DNA of 64,000 nucleotides from Leptospira sp. WS4.C2 (GTDB lineage Bacteria > Spirochaetota > Leptospiria > Leptospirales > Leptospiraceae): positions 2,681,001 to 2,745,000 of the forward strand of contig NZ_CP162139.1 in NCBI RefSeq assembly GCF_040833985.1. The letters run 5' to 3'. Numbering within the stretch: the first letter of the stretch is position 1; each line of letters begins with the position of its first letter. The notes beneath the pieces are model-generated. The model was not told where the DNA came from and made no database searches. It saw nothing but the letters and a program-made list of their open reading frames with translations. The translations under genes and the position numbers were made by a program. This document shows, in pieces, positions 8,968 to 17,605 of this stretch.

Positions 8968-9273
8968 TTAAAAACTCCAAGTGAGTGCTTTGTAAGATTT
9001 TGTAATTCTGTATTCAAACGCCAACTTCTCCATACAATGATAACAAAGACAATCCTCAAATTGCTGCGCTAAATAATCTCGTTCATCCAAAGTAAGAGTC
9101 AGCTTTGTACATTGACAAAGACTAATGGAACCAACTTTACATTCAAAAATCAGAGAACAATTGGGACAAATTTTCTCCTCGTGTTTGGGTGAGTCTATTT
9201 TTATCTGTGAACTTTTTTGGTTTGGTAAATTGGAATTTTCCAAAGGGATTCTCCTTAAAAACCAAAACCACAA
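8968..9273 (-). CDS. Small cysteine-rich CWC-type protein
   Basis: This 101-residue protein carries CPNCSLIFEC, then LCQC, and later LCYHCMEKL. The spacing matches the cysteine-rich CWC family of small bacterial proteins, which probably bind zinc. Between the clusters lies the typical LTLDERDYLAQQFEDCLC helix. The first ~30 residues are polar and likely disordered. It is cytoplasmic (no signal peptide) and its function is unknown. The LuxR-type gene begins 143 nt away on the same strand, so co-transcription is uncertain. Confidence 0.7.
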   Translation of the reverse strand: MWFWFLRRIPLENSNLPNQKSSQIKIDSPKHEEKICPNCSLIFECKVGSISLCQCTKLTLTLDERDYLAQQFEDCLCYHCMEKLAFEYRITKSYKALTWSF

Positions 9274-9429
9274 AATCTCTCATTGGGGGAGGTTTAGTGA
9301 TTCCGGTATACTTGTCCGGGACCCTTTCGAAAAATCTAGGAACGAATGAACGTTTACGGGCGATTCATTTGTGGGAAGATCCGACTTTTTCATTTATTAT
9401 GAATGAAATTCACGGTTGCACCGTCAGCT

Positions 9430-9451
9430 GAGGAATTTCACCTCATTCCTC
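9430..9451 (-). terminator. Hairpin downstream of eutC
   Basis: GAGGAAT and ATTCCTC pair across an 8-nt loop, 46 nt beyond the eutC stop on the minus strand. There is no U-tract. A competing stem CATTCC/GGAATG overlaps it at 9444-9459. This is a possible factor-dependent stop or leftover structure. Confidence 0.3.
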
Positions 9452-9497
9452 CCGGAATGAATCCTATTCAAACGATAAAGACCGTTTTTGTCAATCT

Positions 9498-10274
9498 TCA
9501 TTGGCCAAGGGAAGGATGATCTTTAGATTTTAGTAAAAACTCTGGTGGCATATCATCCTTCAATTCCACACCCGATAGCTTTCTGCGAATTGATTCTTCT
9601 AAAAGATAAATGGTTTTCGCTACAGCACCTTCAAATCCAAAACCACTGGGCCGGATATTCGAAATACAATTACGACTCTCGTCTGTTTTCCCAACTTGTG
9701 GCCGATAGGTGATATAAACTCCTAAACTATCTGCCGAAGACAATCCTGGCCTTTCTCCAATCACAACAATCGATACCTTTGCCTTTAAAATTTCACCAAT
9801 TTCGTCACCAATGGCCACCCTACCCCATTTCGAAAGAACCAGAGGGGCAAGACGTAATCCTTTTTTATCAACGACATCGATTAGAATTTTTAAAAACGGA
9901 ATGAAATTTTCATCGATCGCTTTAGCGGAAAGCCCATCCACACCAATGAGAACAACATCGTATTCACCAGCTAATGGCTGTAACTTTACAATTGATTCAT
10001 GGGACAACCTTCGTCCTAAATCGGGCCTTAGTAAATACTCTTCTTTAGAATAAACTTTACTTTCTACAAATATACTGGGGAGTTTTTTGGGTTTGCCTAA
10101 AGTCTCCAAATCCTCAAGTAACTTAAGAAAATTGGGACTCAGTAAAACGGCATCTCTGGCTCTCGCATGGTCCAATCGAAACCTTAACACCTCTTTGGTG
10201 GATATGGAGCCTCCAAACCGATGGAGACCGATCCTTGCATTACTAAATTGTTTCCATTCGTCCAAAAAAGTCAT
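9498..10274 (-). CDS. eutC: Ethanolamine ammonia-lyase small subunit
   Basis: This 258-residue protein is the light chain of the adenosylcobalamin-dependent enzyme that splits ethanolamine into acetaldehyde and ammonia. The hallmark GERPGLSSADSLGVYITYRP near residue 173 and the following NCISNIRPSG are intact, as are DHARARDAVL near the N-terminus and the family's LIGVDGLSAKAI. The start codon lies 4 nt after the eutB stop, so the subunits are translationally coupled. No microcompartment shell, EutE or EutG genes are in the window. Confidence 0.95.
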   Translation of the reverse strand: MTFLDEWKQFSNARIGLHRFGGSISTKEVLRFRLDHARARDAVLLSPNFLKLLEDLETLGKPKKLPSIFVESKVYSKEEYLLRPDLGRRLSHESIVKLQPLAGEYDVVLIGVDGLSAKAIDENFIPFLKILIDVVDKKGLRLAPLVLSKWGRVAIGDEIGEILKAKVSIVVIGERPGLSSADSLGVYITYRPQVGKTDESRNCISNIRPSGFGFEGAVAKTIYLLEESIRRKLSGVELKDDMPPEFLLKSKDHPSLGQ

Positions 10275-10278
10275 AAAC

Positions 10279-11664
10279 CTACTTTCCTAATAGTTCTTCG
10301 AGTAAACTCAAATGCCGATTCTCTTTTGGTAAAAATCCATTTTGATTTGAAAAGATCCCTCTTTCGAGTAACCACTGTTCAAACTCAGGTGCGGGTTTTA
10401 GTCCCAAAACTTGCCGAAGATACAAAGCATCATGAAAGGATGTACTTTGGTATGATAACATAACATCGTCAGCCCCAGGTATTCCCATAATGTAGGTACA
10501 ACCGGCAACACCTAAAAGCGTTAACAATGAATCCATATCATCCTGATCTGCTTCTGCATGGTTTGTATAACAAACATCTACTCCCATTGGTAGGCCCAGT
10601 AACTTTCCACAAAAATGATCTTCCAAACCTGCCCGAATGATTTGTTTTCCGTTGTATAAATATTCAGGTCCAATAAATCCGACAACTGTGTTGACTAGAA
10701 GTGGAGAAAATTCTCTTGCGACTGCATAGGCCCTTACCTCTAACGTTTGTTGGTCGATCCCATGGTGTGCCCCAGCAGATAAAGCGCTCCCCTGCCCCGT
10801 TTCAAAGTACATCACATTGTCTCCGACAGTTCCTCGGCCAAGCTTTAAAGCCATCTCTCTTGCTTCTTTCAAAATAGAAAGCGTAACACCAAAACTTTTA
10901 TTTAAGTCTTCGGTTCCCCCTATCGATTGAAATACTAAATCCAATGGAGCACCTCGTTTCATCACTTCCATGGAAGTAGTGACGTGCGATAATATACAAG
11001 ACTGAGTGGGAATAGAATACTTTTGGATTATATTGTCCAACATTTCTAAAAGGGCAATGGAAGTAGGAATGTTATCTGTTGCAGGATTAATCCCGATCAC
11101 TGCATCTCCACTCCCTAAAAGAAGTCCATCCAAGAGGCTTGCGGCAATTCCTTTTGGATCATCCGTGGGATGATTGGGCTGCAACCTAACGGAGAGTCTG
11201 TCGGGTAAACCGAGTGTATTTCTAAATTTGGTGATGACAGTTATTTTTTTGCCAACTAAGATCAAATCTTGGTTGGACATAAGTTTCGATACAGCTGCGG
11301 CCATTTCTGGAGTGATCCCCCAACGAATGGACTTAATGACTTCTGCATCGGTAGTCTCCGCCAATAAAAAATCACGAAATCCCCCTACGGTTAGATGAGA
11401 GACCAAAGCAAATGCCTCTTTATTATGAGAATCTAAAATAAGTTTTGTCACCTCATCTTTGTTTGCTGGTATTAATTCTACATTTAAAAAATCAGAGAGA
11501 TACAAATCCGCTAAGGCCATTTGTGCAGCAACTCTTTCTTCCTGGCTTTCTGCCGACAAACCTGCGAGAACATCACCCGACCTGTAGGGACTTGCCTTTG
11601 CCAATAGGTCTTTTAATTCGGGGAATTTATAGGTTTTGCTACCGAGAGTTGTCTGATATCCCAT
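10279..11664 (-). CDS. eutB: Ethanolamine ammonia-lyase large subunit
   Basis: I place the start at the ATG at 11664 because MGYQTTLGSKTYKFPELKD aligns with the usual EutB N-terminus and gives 461 residues, close to the roughly 453 of enterobacterial EutB. The frame itself is open 34 codons further. Family signatures include RSGDVLAG, GINPATDN, FETGQGSALSAGAHHG and YTNHAEADQDDMD. The protein forms the TIM-barrel catalytic core and binds ethanolamine and coenzyme B12 with EutC. The interval to the divergent cupin gene contains a short inverted repeat TGCTTA/TAAGCA at 11739-11755 that could be regulatory. Confidence 0.95.
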   Translation of the reverse strand: MGYQTTLGSKTYKFPELKDLLAKASPYRSGDVLAGLSAESQEERVAAQMALADLYLSDFLNVELIPANKDEVTKLILDSHNKEAFALVSHLTVGGFRDFLLAETTDAEVIKSIRWGITPEMAAAVSKLMSNQDLILVGKKITVITKFRNTLGLPDRLSVRLQPNHPTDDPKGIAASLLDGLLLGSGDAVIGINPATDNIPTSIALLEMLDNIIQKYSIPTQSCILSHVTTSMEVMKRGAPLDLVFQSIGGTEDLNKSFGVTLSILKEAREMALKLGRGTVGDNVMYFETGQGSALSAGAHHGIDQQTLEVRAYAVAREFSPLLVNTVVGFIGPEYLYNGKQIIRAGLEDHFCGKLLGLPMGVDVCYTNHAEADQDDMDSLLTLLGVAGCTYIMGIPGADDVMLSYQSTSFHDALYLRQVLGLKPAPEFEQWLLERGIFSNQNGFLPKENRHLSLLEELLGK

Positions 11665-11777
11665 ATAGGAATTATATCCTATACAAAAGATTTCGGACAG
11701 AACTTTTCTTGTGATTTTCGGATGCCAGCTCCTCCATTTGCTTACAAAATAAGCACCAGTAAACACAAAGTTAGGTT

Positions 11778-12221
11778 ATGGTAAAAAAAATCATTTTTTG
11801 TTTCGTTTTAGGTATAACCTACCTTTCCTGTAAACCTTCTTCCACAGCAGACGCAAAAGACTTTGTTGGGAAGCCAGAATTAAAAACGATCTCCCTTTCC
11901 GAATTTAAATCGAATGCAAAGGCACCATCAGAATTGGAAAATGTGGAAACACAAATTTCTAGTTTTGGTAGTTTTTCCTCATCGGTTGCCGTTGCCAAAT
12001 CCAGAACCATCTTTAAAGAAAAGTCGCAAAAATCCCTTGTACCTCGAGCCATCTATGTCCTATCCGGTTCCGGTAAAATTCATTTTGATGATGCTGAGTT
12101 ACCGGTCAAACCAGACGATTGGGTCCATTTCCCACCCGCAAATGCCATCGACATAGAACCGAACACCGGCAAGGTTCTAAAATTTCTCATATTTTATGGT
12201 TATTGGAACAACAAACAGTAA
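11778..12221 (+). CDS. Cupin-domain lipoprotein
   Basis: This 147-residue protein has a signal peptide ending TYLSC, a lipobox near residue 18. The mature part holds a single small cupin barrel with RAIYVLSGSGKIHFDD and the second motif VKPDDWVHFPPANAIDIEP. The usual metal-binding histidines are only partly present, so catalytic metal binding is doubtful. It should be a membrane-anchored periplasmic or surface protein. It is transcribed away from eutB and toward katG, but 289 nt separate it from katG, so it is probably monocistronic. Confidence 0.7.
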   Translation: MVKKIIFCFVLGITYLSCKPSSTADAKDFVGKPELKTISLSEFKSNAKAPSELENVETQISSFGSFSSSVAVAKSRTIFKEKSQKSLVPRAIYVLSGSGKIHFDDAELPVKPDDWVHFPPANAIDIEPNTGKVLKFLIFYGYWNNKQ

Positions 12222-12426
12222 CTACCGTTAAACTCCCCTAGGGAAAACCAAAATTCAGATTTTTGAATTCCAACTTCTAATTTCGATTTTGTGCGTTCCC
12301 CCATTCCATTCTGTACTCGACTCTTCTACCCTATGGTCGAAATCGGAATGGAATAGCGAATCCGATTCAGATTTTTTTTCCGTTCTCATTGACAAATTCG
12401 CATTTTTGCTTTCCCAACGATTTAAA

Positions 12427-12496
12427 TTTAGACTAAATCTAAAAAATGGCTTGATTTCTTTTCCTAGACTAATTCTAATTTTAAACTAAATCTAGA
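12427..12496 (+). promoter_or_regulatory. Three PerR/Fur-like boxes in the katG promoter
   Basis: Three related 17-bp sites lie at 12427-12443 (TTTAGACTAAATCTAAA, with perfect TTTAGA/TCTAAA arms), 12463-12479 (core TAGACTAATTCTA) and 12480-12496 (TTTAAACTAAATCTAGA). The third ends 14 nt before the katG ATG. The 7-1-7 geometry with TTAGA/TCTAA arms is that of Fur-superfamily boxes, PerR in particular. Known PerR repression of catalase genes makes this the likely regulator, but that is inference. Confidence 0.65.
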
Positions 12497-12510
12497 AAGT
12501 GAAGGACAAT

Positions 12511-14742
12511 ATGAGAACAACAAACATTTCTGCCATTGCCATTTTGGTGCTTGCTTTGAGCCCTATGGCTGCTGCGGACACCAAAGAATCTTCGAGTTCT
12601 ATGGAGCGCCAAACCATTTCCAACCAATTCTGGTGGCCGGAACGACTCGATTTAGCACCACTCCGCCAACACGCAGCGGAATCAAACCCGATGGGGCGAC
12701 AATATAATTATGCCAAGGAATTCAAAGACCTGGACATCCAGGCAACGAAAGAAGAGATCAAAACTCTTATGAAAACCTCACAAGAATGGTGGCCTTCCGA
12801 CTACGGACACTATGGACCGTTTTTCATTCGGATGGCATGGCATAGTGCAGGAACCTACCGGATCAATGACGGACGGGGTGGGGCCGGTGGTGGACAACAA
12901 AGATTTGAGCCACTCAATAGCTGGCCTGACAACGCCAACCTAGACAAAGCTCGCCGTCTACTATGGCCGATTAAAAAGAAATATGGAAAAAAAATATCTT
13001 GGGCCGACCTAATGGTCCTAACCGGAAACGTTGCCCTTGAATCCATGGGATTCAAAACTTATGGGTTTGCCGGTGGAAGGACAGATGATTGGGAAGCTGA
13101 CCTTGTGTATTGGGGACCAGAAAAAAAATGGTTGGCCGATGAAAGGTATGAAGGAGAACGCAAATTAAAAAATCCGCTCGGTGCGGTTCAGATGGGATTA
13201 ATTTATGTGAACCCAGAAGGCCCGAACGGTAATCCAGACCCACTAGCAGCCGCTAAAGATATTAGAGAAACTTTTGGCCGTATGGCGATGAATGACGAAG
13301 AAACAGTGGCTCTCATTGCCGGTGGACACACATTCGGTAAAGCTCACGGAAAAGCTGATCCCTCGAAACATGTTGGAAAAGAACCTGCAGCAGCGGGAAT
13401 CGAGGAACAAGGGTTTGGTTGGAAGAATAATTACAAAAAAGGAAATGCCGAAGATACCATTACCAGTGGACTGGAAGGTGCGTGGACTGCTAATCCAACT
13501 AAATGGACAACTCAATACCTAAACAACTTATTCGGTTTTGAGTGGGTACAAACTAAAAGTCCAGCAGGGGCAATCCAGTGGATTCCGAAAGACGGCGCAG
13601 GAGCCAATATGGTTCCTGATGCCCACGATAAATCCCTCCGCCATGCACCGATCATGTTTACCACTGACTTGGCTTTAAAATTCGATCCAAGTTACAAGGT
13701 AATTGCTAAAAAATTCCAAGAGAATCCAAAAGAGTTCGAACTTGCATTTGCAAAAGCTTGGTTTAAACTCACACACAGAGATATGGGACCTCTTTCCCGT
13801 TATATCTCTAAAGACCTCCCCAAAGAACCTCTCATTTGGCAAGATCCTCTACCAGCAGTTGCTCACAAGTTAGTTGGTCCAAAAGAAATCGAGAGCCTAA
13901 AAGGTAAAATTCTAAAATCTGGACTGACGATTCCAGAACTTGTTAGAACCGCTTGGGCCTCTGCAGCGACTTTCCGCAGTACAGACATGAGAGGTGGAGC
14001 CAATGGTGCAAGGATCAGGTTAGCACCTCAAAAAAATTGGGCAGTGAATGATCCAGAGGAACTTTCCAAAACATTAAAGAAATTGGAAGAAATTCAATCC
14101 GACTTTAATGAATCAGGGAATAAAATTTCACTAGCCGATTTGATCGTACTTGCAGGAAGTGCTGCAATTGAAGAAGCAGCAAAAAAAGCGGGAACGAAAG
14201 TATCTGTTCCCTTCACTCCCGGTCGGACTGATGCCACAGTAGAACAAACAGATGTGTATTCGTTTTCCGTTTTAGAACTGAAAGCCGATGCATTCCGAAA
14301 TTACTATGGTTCAGGTAACTCACTCTCACCTGCTGAGATGTTAGTGGACAGATCAAACATGCTTTCTCTAACCATTCCAGAAATGACAGTGCTTCTTGGA
14401 GGGATGAGATCTCTTGATTGCAATTCGGGAAAATCCAAACATGGAATTTTAACCAATCGCCCTGGAGTCCTTAGTAATGACTTCTTTGTCAATTTACTAG
14501 ATATGTCCACAAAATGGCAAAAGTCTTCTCAAACGGAAGGACTTTACGAAGGTGTAGACCGCAAAACAGGCGCTAAGAAATGGACAGCAACTTCAGTGGA
14601 TCTAATCCTTGGCTCCCACTCAGAACTACGAGCTGTTTCAGAAGTGTATGCGGCTGATGATGGTAAAGAAAAGTTTGTCAAAGACTTTGTTGCTGCATGG
14701 AACAAAGTAATGATGTTAGACAGGTTTGATATAAAGAAGTAA
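12511..14742 (+). CDS. katG: Exported catalase-peroxidase
   Basis: I choose the ATG at 12511 because GAAGGA lies just upstream, rather than the in-frame GTG at 12499; it gives 743 residues. The protein has the duplicated class I haem peroxidase fold. The distal site [13 protein letters not shown] and the proximal [11 protein letters not shown] are intact. The Trp-Tyr-Met adduct residues needed for catalase activity are present in [14 protein letters not shown] and [10 protein letters not shown] clear signal peptide ([18 protein letters not shown]) indicates a periplasmic enzyme, unlike typical cytoplasmic KatG. It decomposes hydrogen peroxide and oxidises donors. The gene next to it encodes a HiPIP, a possible electron donor. 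Confidence 0.96.
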   Translation: MRTTNISAIAILVLALSPMAAADTKESSSSMERQTISNQFWWPERLDLAPLRQHAAESNPMGRQYNYAKEFKDLDIQATKEEIKTLMKTSQEWWPSDYGHYGPFFIRMAWHSAGTYRINDGRGGAGGGQQRFEPLNSWPDNANLDKARRLLWPIKKKYGKKISWADLMVLTGNVALESMGFKTYGFAGGRTDDWEADLVYWGPEKKWLADERYEGERKLKNPLGAVQMGLIYVNPEGPNGNPDPLAAAKDIRETFGRMAMNDEETVALIAGGHTFGKAHGKADPSKHVGKEPAAAGIEEQGFGWKNNYKKGNAEDTITSGLEGAWTANPTKWTTQYLNNLFGFEWVQTKSPAGAIQWIPKDGAGANMVPDAHDKSLRHAPIMFTTDLALKFDPSYKVIAKKFQENPKEFELAFAKAWFKLTHRDMGPLSRYISKDLPKEPLIWQDPLPAVAHKLVGPKEIESLKGKILKSGLTIPELVRTAWASAATFRSTDMRGGANGARIRLAPQKNWAVNDPEELSKTLKKLEEIQSDFNESGNKISLADLIVLAGSAAIEEAAKKAGTKVSVPFTPGRTDATVEQTDVYSFSVLELKADAFRNYYGSGNSLSPAEMLVDRSNMLSLTIPEMTVLLGGMRSLDCNSGKSKHGILTNRPGVLSNDFFVNLLDMSTKWQKSSQTEGLYEGVDRKTGAKKWTATSVDLILGSHSELRAVSEVYAADDGKEKFVKDFVAAWNKVMMLDRFDIKK

Positions 14743-14743
14743 A

Positions 14744-15118
14744 ATGCCTCAGAGTTCACGTAAAACTTTCCTTACCAAGTCATTGCATTTGGTAACCTCT
14801 CTCGTTCTCATTGAGAGAGGTTTGGGTTTGTCCTCGGAAGTGTTGGCAGAAAACAAACCTTCTGGATCGATCCCAGAGGGTTTCACTCCAGTATCCGAGT
14901 CGGACCCTACGGCCAAAGCATTAGGCTTTCATCAGGATGCCAAAAGAACTGACTTCATTCTCTATCCAGAAAGAAAAGAACCCTCTGCTAAAAAACAATT
15001 TTGTAAACATTGTGCGCAATATACGAAATTGAATGAGGAATGGGGGAAGTGTAATATTATCTCTGCAGGTATTGTATCTGGGCAGGGATGGTGTTCTGCT
15101 TGGTCAAAGCGAACATAG
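14744..15118 (+). CDS. High-potential iron-sulfur protein (HiPIP)
   Basis: This 124-residue protein has four cysteines, C87, C90, C103 and C117, in the HiPIP arrangement CKHC-x12-C-x13-C with the aromatic GWCSAW end. It should bind one [4Fe-4S]3+/2+ cluster and act as a soluble periplasmic one-electron carrier. The N-terminus SRKTFLTKSL is a near-Tat motif with Lys in place of the second Arg, and Tat export is usual for HiPIPs. The start codon is 1 nt after the katG stop, so the two are translationally coupled. HiPIPs are best known from phototrophic and denitrifying proteobacteria. Confidence 0.85.
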   Translation: MPQSSRKTFLTKSLHLVTSLVLIERGLGLSSEVLAENKPSGSIPEGFTPVSESDPTAKALGFHQDAKRTDFILYPERKEPSAKKQFCKHCAQYTKLNEEWGKCNIISAGIVSGQGWCSAWSKRT

Positions 15119-15167
15119 AGAGATGTCTACGCCTTTCTGAAACTACACGAAAAGGAATCTCAAGGAC

Positions 15168-15198
15168 ACCCTACTATTATAAAATGAGTAGGGTTTTT
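15168..15198 (+). terminator. Rho-independent terminator of katG-HiPIP
   Basis: ACCCTACT and AGTAGGGT form an 8-bp stem with an 11-nt loop, followed directly by TTTTT. It is 50 nt after the HiPIP stop and is the clearest intrinsic terminator in the window. Confidence 0.85.
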
Positions 15199-15239
15199 CC
15201 TTCTTATGGAATATTAAAAAAGTGATCAGATCTATTACC

Positions 15240-15746
15240 TTACTTCCAAACACATTGTGTCAGATCCACCTTTTCAAAAACCCATGGTTTGTGAGCATGT
15301 TTTGCATTTTTATCTTCGATCAAGTCAAATGATTTTGCTTCGGAAGAGATACTTTGAAAATGAAGAGTGAACGGAATATTTTTCATCTGAGTTCGTTTTG
15401 GACAAAGCCCCACTCCTTCCGATTTCAAAAAAGAATAGGATGTTCCCAAATCATCGCGAAACACCATTCCCTCTTTTAATACACAAACTTTTTTAGATTC
15501 TTTGGTATAGAATTCTAATTTTGTTTCAATATCTGAAACACAAACTTTACTGAGAACAACTACACCTAAAAATTCAGATTGCAAATCGCAACACTGAGGG
15601 GCTGGATTCCAAGTTCGTTTGGTAGAACTGACTTTTTCCACTGGTTCCTGTGTTACCTCTTTTACCGATTCGGTAGAACAAGAAAACAAAAACCAAACAA
15701 TACTTACGAATATAACCATATTCTTTTTTATGTAAATTTGAATCAT
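15240..15746 (-). CDS. Hypothetical lipoprotein
   Basis: A 168-residue protein if the ATG at 15746 is used; it has GGGGG about 8 nt upstream, whereas the longer frame begins with TTG. The signal peptide ends WFLFSC, a lipobox near residue 23. The mature protein begins with a charged linker and contains eight or so cysteines, including an adjacent pair (APQCCDLQSEF), SKVCVSD, KKVCVLKEG, LCPKRT and TQCVWK. This suggests disulfides outside the cytoplasm. I do not recognise the family. It converges on the katG-HiPIP operon across the terminator. Confidence 0.65.
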   Translation of the reverse strand: MIQIYIKKNMVIFVSIVWFLFSCSTESVKEVTQEPVEKVSSTKRTWNPAPQCCDLQSEFLGVVVLSKVCVSDIETKLEFYTKESKKVCVLKEGMVFRDDLGTSYSFLKSEGVGLCPKRTQMKNIPFTLHFQSISSEAKSFDLIEDKNAKHAHKPWVFEKVDLTQCVWK

Positions 15747-16111
15747 AACCAAAGCCCCCAAGGATTTCGTAGGATTTTTATACAGATCCTATAAACTGTA
15801 AAAACATTTCCGTTCATTTCCATCTCTTTTTTGATGGGATTTCGGAATTCTTCAAGCAAATCATAAAATGAATCTATGGTAAAAAATATTTTTATATAAA
15901 GATTCTATGGAGACAAACTTTTGTGGATCCATTGAAACAAAAACTTAGATACAGTCTCCACAGCGAATGATTATTATTGGACATCAACAACCTACGCAAT
16001 CCTAAACACAAGTGCTTGGTATGTCAATTTTACGACAACTTTCAACAGTATCTATGATGCCCTACCTAAATCGAACACTCTCTATTTCCGATGCGTTTCT
16101 CAGTATATACT
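15747..16111. other. Intergenic stretch without a supported gene
   Basis: This region lies between the recQ stop and the lipoprotein start on the minus strand. All three forward and reverse frames are broken by frequent stops. I see no hairpin with a T-tract, RNA gene or repeat. It may contain the lipoprotein promoter. Confidence 0.4.
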
Positions 16112-17536
16112 TTAACATAAATCACAATTCCCACACCCATGAAATTCAGAATCAAAATAATCGTGGATAAATTTTCTTCGACAATCCACTGCCTTAGTAT
16201 ACATCAAGGTTTGATACAGTTGCTTTTGATTTTCTTTTTTTTTATCTAATAACTCTGACTCAGAAAAAATGGAATCAACCCATTCAGATTCAATTTGCAA
16301 TGTTCCCCTGTCCAACTCCCCTGAAATCAAACCTTTATTTGCCAACAAATTAAGTGCTGTTTGGATACGGTGGTCCCCCTTATTCTTATAAGTCATAAAG
16401 GATTGTAAAGATCCATAATCCAATCCAGATAATTCATTTTGTTTTTGTAAAAGAAAACCAAAGAGTTTTTTCAAATACGTTCGATCAGGATTTTGCCATT
16501 CAATAAAATCCATTTGAACAGCAAGGTCATCTTCGCAATAATACAGTTTACAATTTGACGGATTTCCATCCCTTCCTGCACGGCCTATTTCTTGGTAATA
16601 AGATTCAATACTTCCTGGAATTTGAGCGTGATAAACATTACGGATATTTGGTTTATCAATCCCCATTCCGAATGCATTGGTTGCAAGTAAGAGTCCCTCT
16701 TCCGATTTAAGAAATTTCGATTGGACTTTGTTTCTTTGTTCTGCAGAAATTTTACCATGATAAACTGCATGTCTTTTCTTTTTAGTGTCCAACCAATGAC
16801 TAAATCTTTCCAACTCTTGGATCAAACTAAAATAGATTATAGTTGCGCCATCCGAGTTTTTCAAATCTTCCAAGATAGAATTATATTTTGCTTCTGTATC
16901 AAAACAATTTATCACCGATAACTTTAAGTTGGGTCGAAACAATCCATCGTCAAAAACTGAAATTTTATCCTCAGAGATCCCTACCTGGGAGATTATATCT
17001 TGTTGCACGCGATTGGAGGCCGTGGCGGTAAGAGCGATTGTTGTAGGATAACCTAATATCTCACGAAACCAATTGATCTTTGTATAATCTGGTCGAAAGT
17101 CATGACCCCATTGACTAATACAATGGGCTTCGTCGATGGCGAGAAGAGAAACCGTTTGGGTGCTAAGAGCGTCTAAAAAATCTTTTTTTTGAAATCGTTC
17201 CGGTGAAACATAAATGATCTTATACTCACCCGATTTTAGTTTAGCATAACGCAGGATTCGTTCTGATTTTCCTAAACTGGAATTGATAAATTCTGCAGAG
17301 ACACCTTTTCTCTGTAATGCGGCCACCTGGTCTTTCATAAGTGCAATGAGGGGAGAAATCACAATACAAATTCCAGGCATATGTAAGGCAGGAATTTGGA
17401 AACAGATTGATTTTCCCATTCCTGTTGGCATAAGAACAAGAGCATTCCCACCATTTAAGATATGTTGGATGATGGTCTCCTGTTTTCCCCGAAAAGCAGA
17501 GATACCAAATTTTTTTTTGGTTGTACTAAGATCCAA
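16112..17536 (-). CDS. recQ: RecQ-family ATP-dependent DNA helicase
   Basis: This is a 474-residue superfamily 2 helicase with Walker A MPTGMGKS at about 36-43, motif II IDEAHCISQWGHDFRPDY, and motif VI QEIGRAGRDG. The RecQ zinc-binding segment is present at the extreme C-terminus (CRRKFIHDYFDSEFHGCGNCDLC, split here by its four Cys). The protein ends there, without the winged-helix and HRDC domains of 600-residue RecQ enzymes, so it is a short form. The start is TTG and the frame stays open upstream without an ATG, so the exact N-terminus is uncertain. It unwinds DNA in repair and recombination. Confidence 0.88.
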   Translation of the reverse strand: MDLSTTKKKFGISAFRGKQETIIQHILNGGNALVLMPTGMGKSICFQIPALHMPGICIVISPLIALMKDQVAALQRKGVSAEFINSSLGKSERILRYAKLKSGEYKIIYVSPERFQKKDFLDALSTQTVSLLAIDEAHCISQWGHDFRPDYTKINWFREILGYPTTIALTATASNRVQQDIISQVGISEDKISVFDDGLFRPNLKLSVINCFDTEAKYNSILEDLKNSDGATIIYFSLIQELERFSHWLDTKKKRHAVYHGKISAEQRNKVQSKFLKSEEGLLLATNAFGMGIDKPNIRNVYHAQIPGSIESYYQEIGRAGRDGNPSNCKLYYCEDDLAVQMDFIEWQNPDRTYLKKLFGFLLQKQNELSGLDYGSLQSFMTYKNKGDHRIQTALNLLANKGLISGELDRGTLQIESEWVDSIFSESELLDKKKENQKQLYQTLMYTKAVDCRRKFIHDYFDSEFHGCGNCDLC

Positions 17537-17605
17537 AGAAAAATCCGTAGTTTTGGTCGGTTGCAGATTGATAAGGTGTTTCCTTCTTAAGATATATCAA
17601 AATAT

